Assembly (NCBI GenBank): GCA_027579435.1
Contig: JANBPK010001385.1
Span: forward strand, 1 to 17,186
Reading direction: 5' to 3'
Length of the DNA: 17,186 nt
From: Candolleomyces eurysporus
Taxonomy: Eukaryota; Basidiomycota; Agaricomycetes; Agaricales; Psathyrellaceae
A program made the position numbers and the translations under genes. Below the pieces are notes generated by a model. The model was not told the origin of the DNA, made no database searches, and worked only from the letters and a program-made list of their open reading frames with translations. This document shows, one piece after another, positions 16,859-17,186 of the stretch (positions are counted from its first letter, which is position 1; each line of letters starts with the position of its first letter).

Positions 16859-16931
16859 GAGGTGCCCATAATTCAAACTGCTGAGCATAGGGAAGGGCTC
16901 CGCCGTTGAAGTGATCGAGAACGGCGAGACT
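16854..16931 (-). other. Exon-like fragment
   Basis: Read on the minus strand, 26 codons contain VLDHFNGGALPYAQQFELWA and are followed directly by GTAAGT (16853-16848), a perfect donor. TTAG lies upstream. It looks protein-like, but I do not recognise the family, and the donor overlaps the inverted-repeat end of the proposed MITE. It may be a gene piece cut by the array or by the element. Confidence 0.2.
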
Positions 16932-17186
16932 ACTAAAACACACAACCTAACACCTACACCAACTCTAAGTCGAGCCGTGCGGGATAAGCAGTATGTATAG
17001 ACCTTTGTAGTCGTGCTGTACCAAATCGGGGGTGCGAGTATGGGGGGGTAGTGTAGAGTATTAAGAATTTACAGATTCTCTCTCTTGTGCACACTAATTC
17101 CAAGTAATTGAGGAGTACTCGATAATCACACAGTTTAACCCAAAGGTTTACTTCTTTTATAGCTTTGATCTTTTCCTTTTAAACTT
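16932..17186. other. Right edge without a recognised gene
   Basis: No coding frame of note is seen. It contains a run of seven G at 17042-17048 and, on the minus strand, TATAAAAG near 17154-17161, which could be a TATA box or part of a repeat. No assignment is possible. Confidence 0.25.

Noticed and set aside
1..17186. CRISPR arrays, tRNA or rRNA genes, bacterial-type operons
   Set aside because: None is seen. Spliced genes and fungal protein families make a bacterial reading wrong, and the regular repeats here are gene-sized duplications.

Overview
The window looks like nuclear DNA of a basidiomycete fungus, most likely an Agaricomycete. The reasons are short introns (57-61 bp in most genes here) with GTAAGT/GTATGT/GTACGT donors and CTAAC/CTGAC-like branch sites, a TPR protein of a style common in that group, and a tandem family of F-box plus leucine-rich-repeat-like proteins. 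Scattered single N bases point to a draft assembly.

Layout. Positions 1-1911 hold a decayed TPR fragment (about 172-345, minus) and about 1.5 kb with no convincing gene. A TPR repeat gene (1912-3009, minus) is broken by one in-frame TGA at 2359-2361. Its probable divergent neighbour (3169-4675, plus) is a four-exon gene for a cyclin-box-like protein with a serine-rich, basic tail. Its last exon reads on only if the N at 4485 is an extra base. From 4882 to about 16.7 kb lies a head-to-tail array of four minus-strand F-box/LRR-like genes, called here A (4882-6885), B (7633-9777), C (10367-12457) and D (13236-16525). The repeat unit is about 2.7-2.9 kb and includes 3' flank, gene and upstream DNA, so whole units were duplicated. 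Shared blocks mark the unit edges near 7446-7632, 10166-10366 and 13056-13235.

A, B and C can each be assembled into a full reading frame of about 650-675 codons; C needs the N at 10847 to be an extra base. Copy A has lost intron 2 together with part of the linker. Copy D is a pseudogene. Its LRR exon carries a 1,153-bp LTR-like insertion (13900-15052) bounded by TGTTAT...ATAACA and an imperfect 5-bp target duplication, plus a frameshifting deletion of about 25 bp near 13518. To the right the array ends in a short sequence rich in AAGTTA and GCGTAG (16707-16858), possibly a MITE.

Functionally, F-box proteins are substrate adaptors of SCF ubiquitin ligases. The array reads as a lineage-specific adaptor family with gain, loss and transposon decay. 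I see no evidence for an operon-like system, a CRISPR array, tRNA or rRNA genes, or a new molecular machine. The most informative signals are the duplication history and the decay marks.
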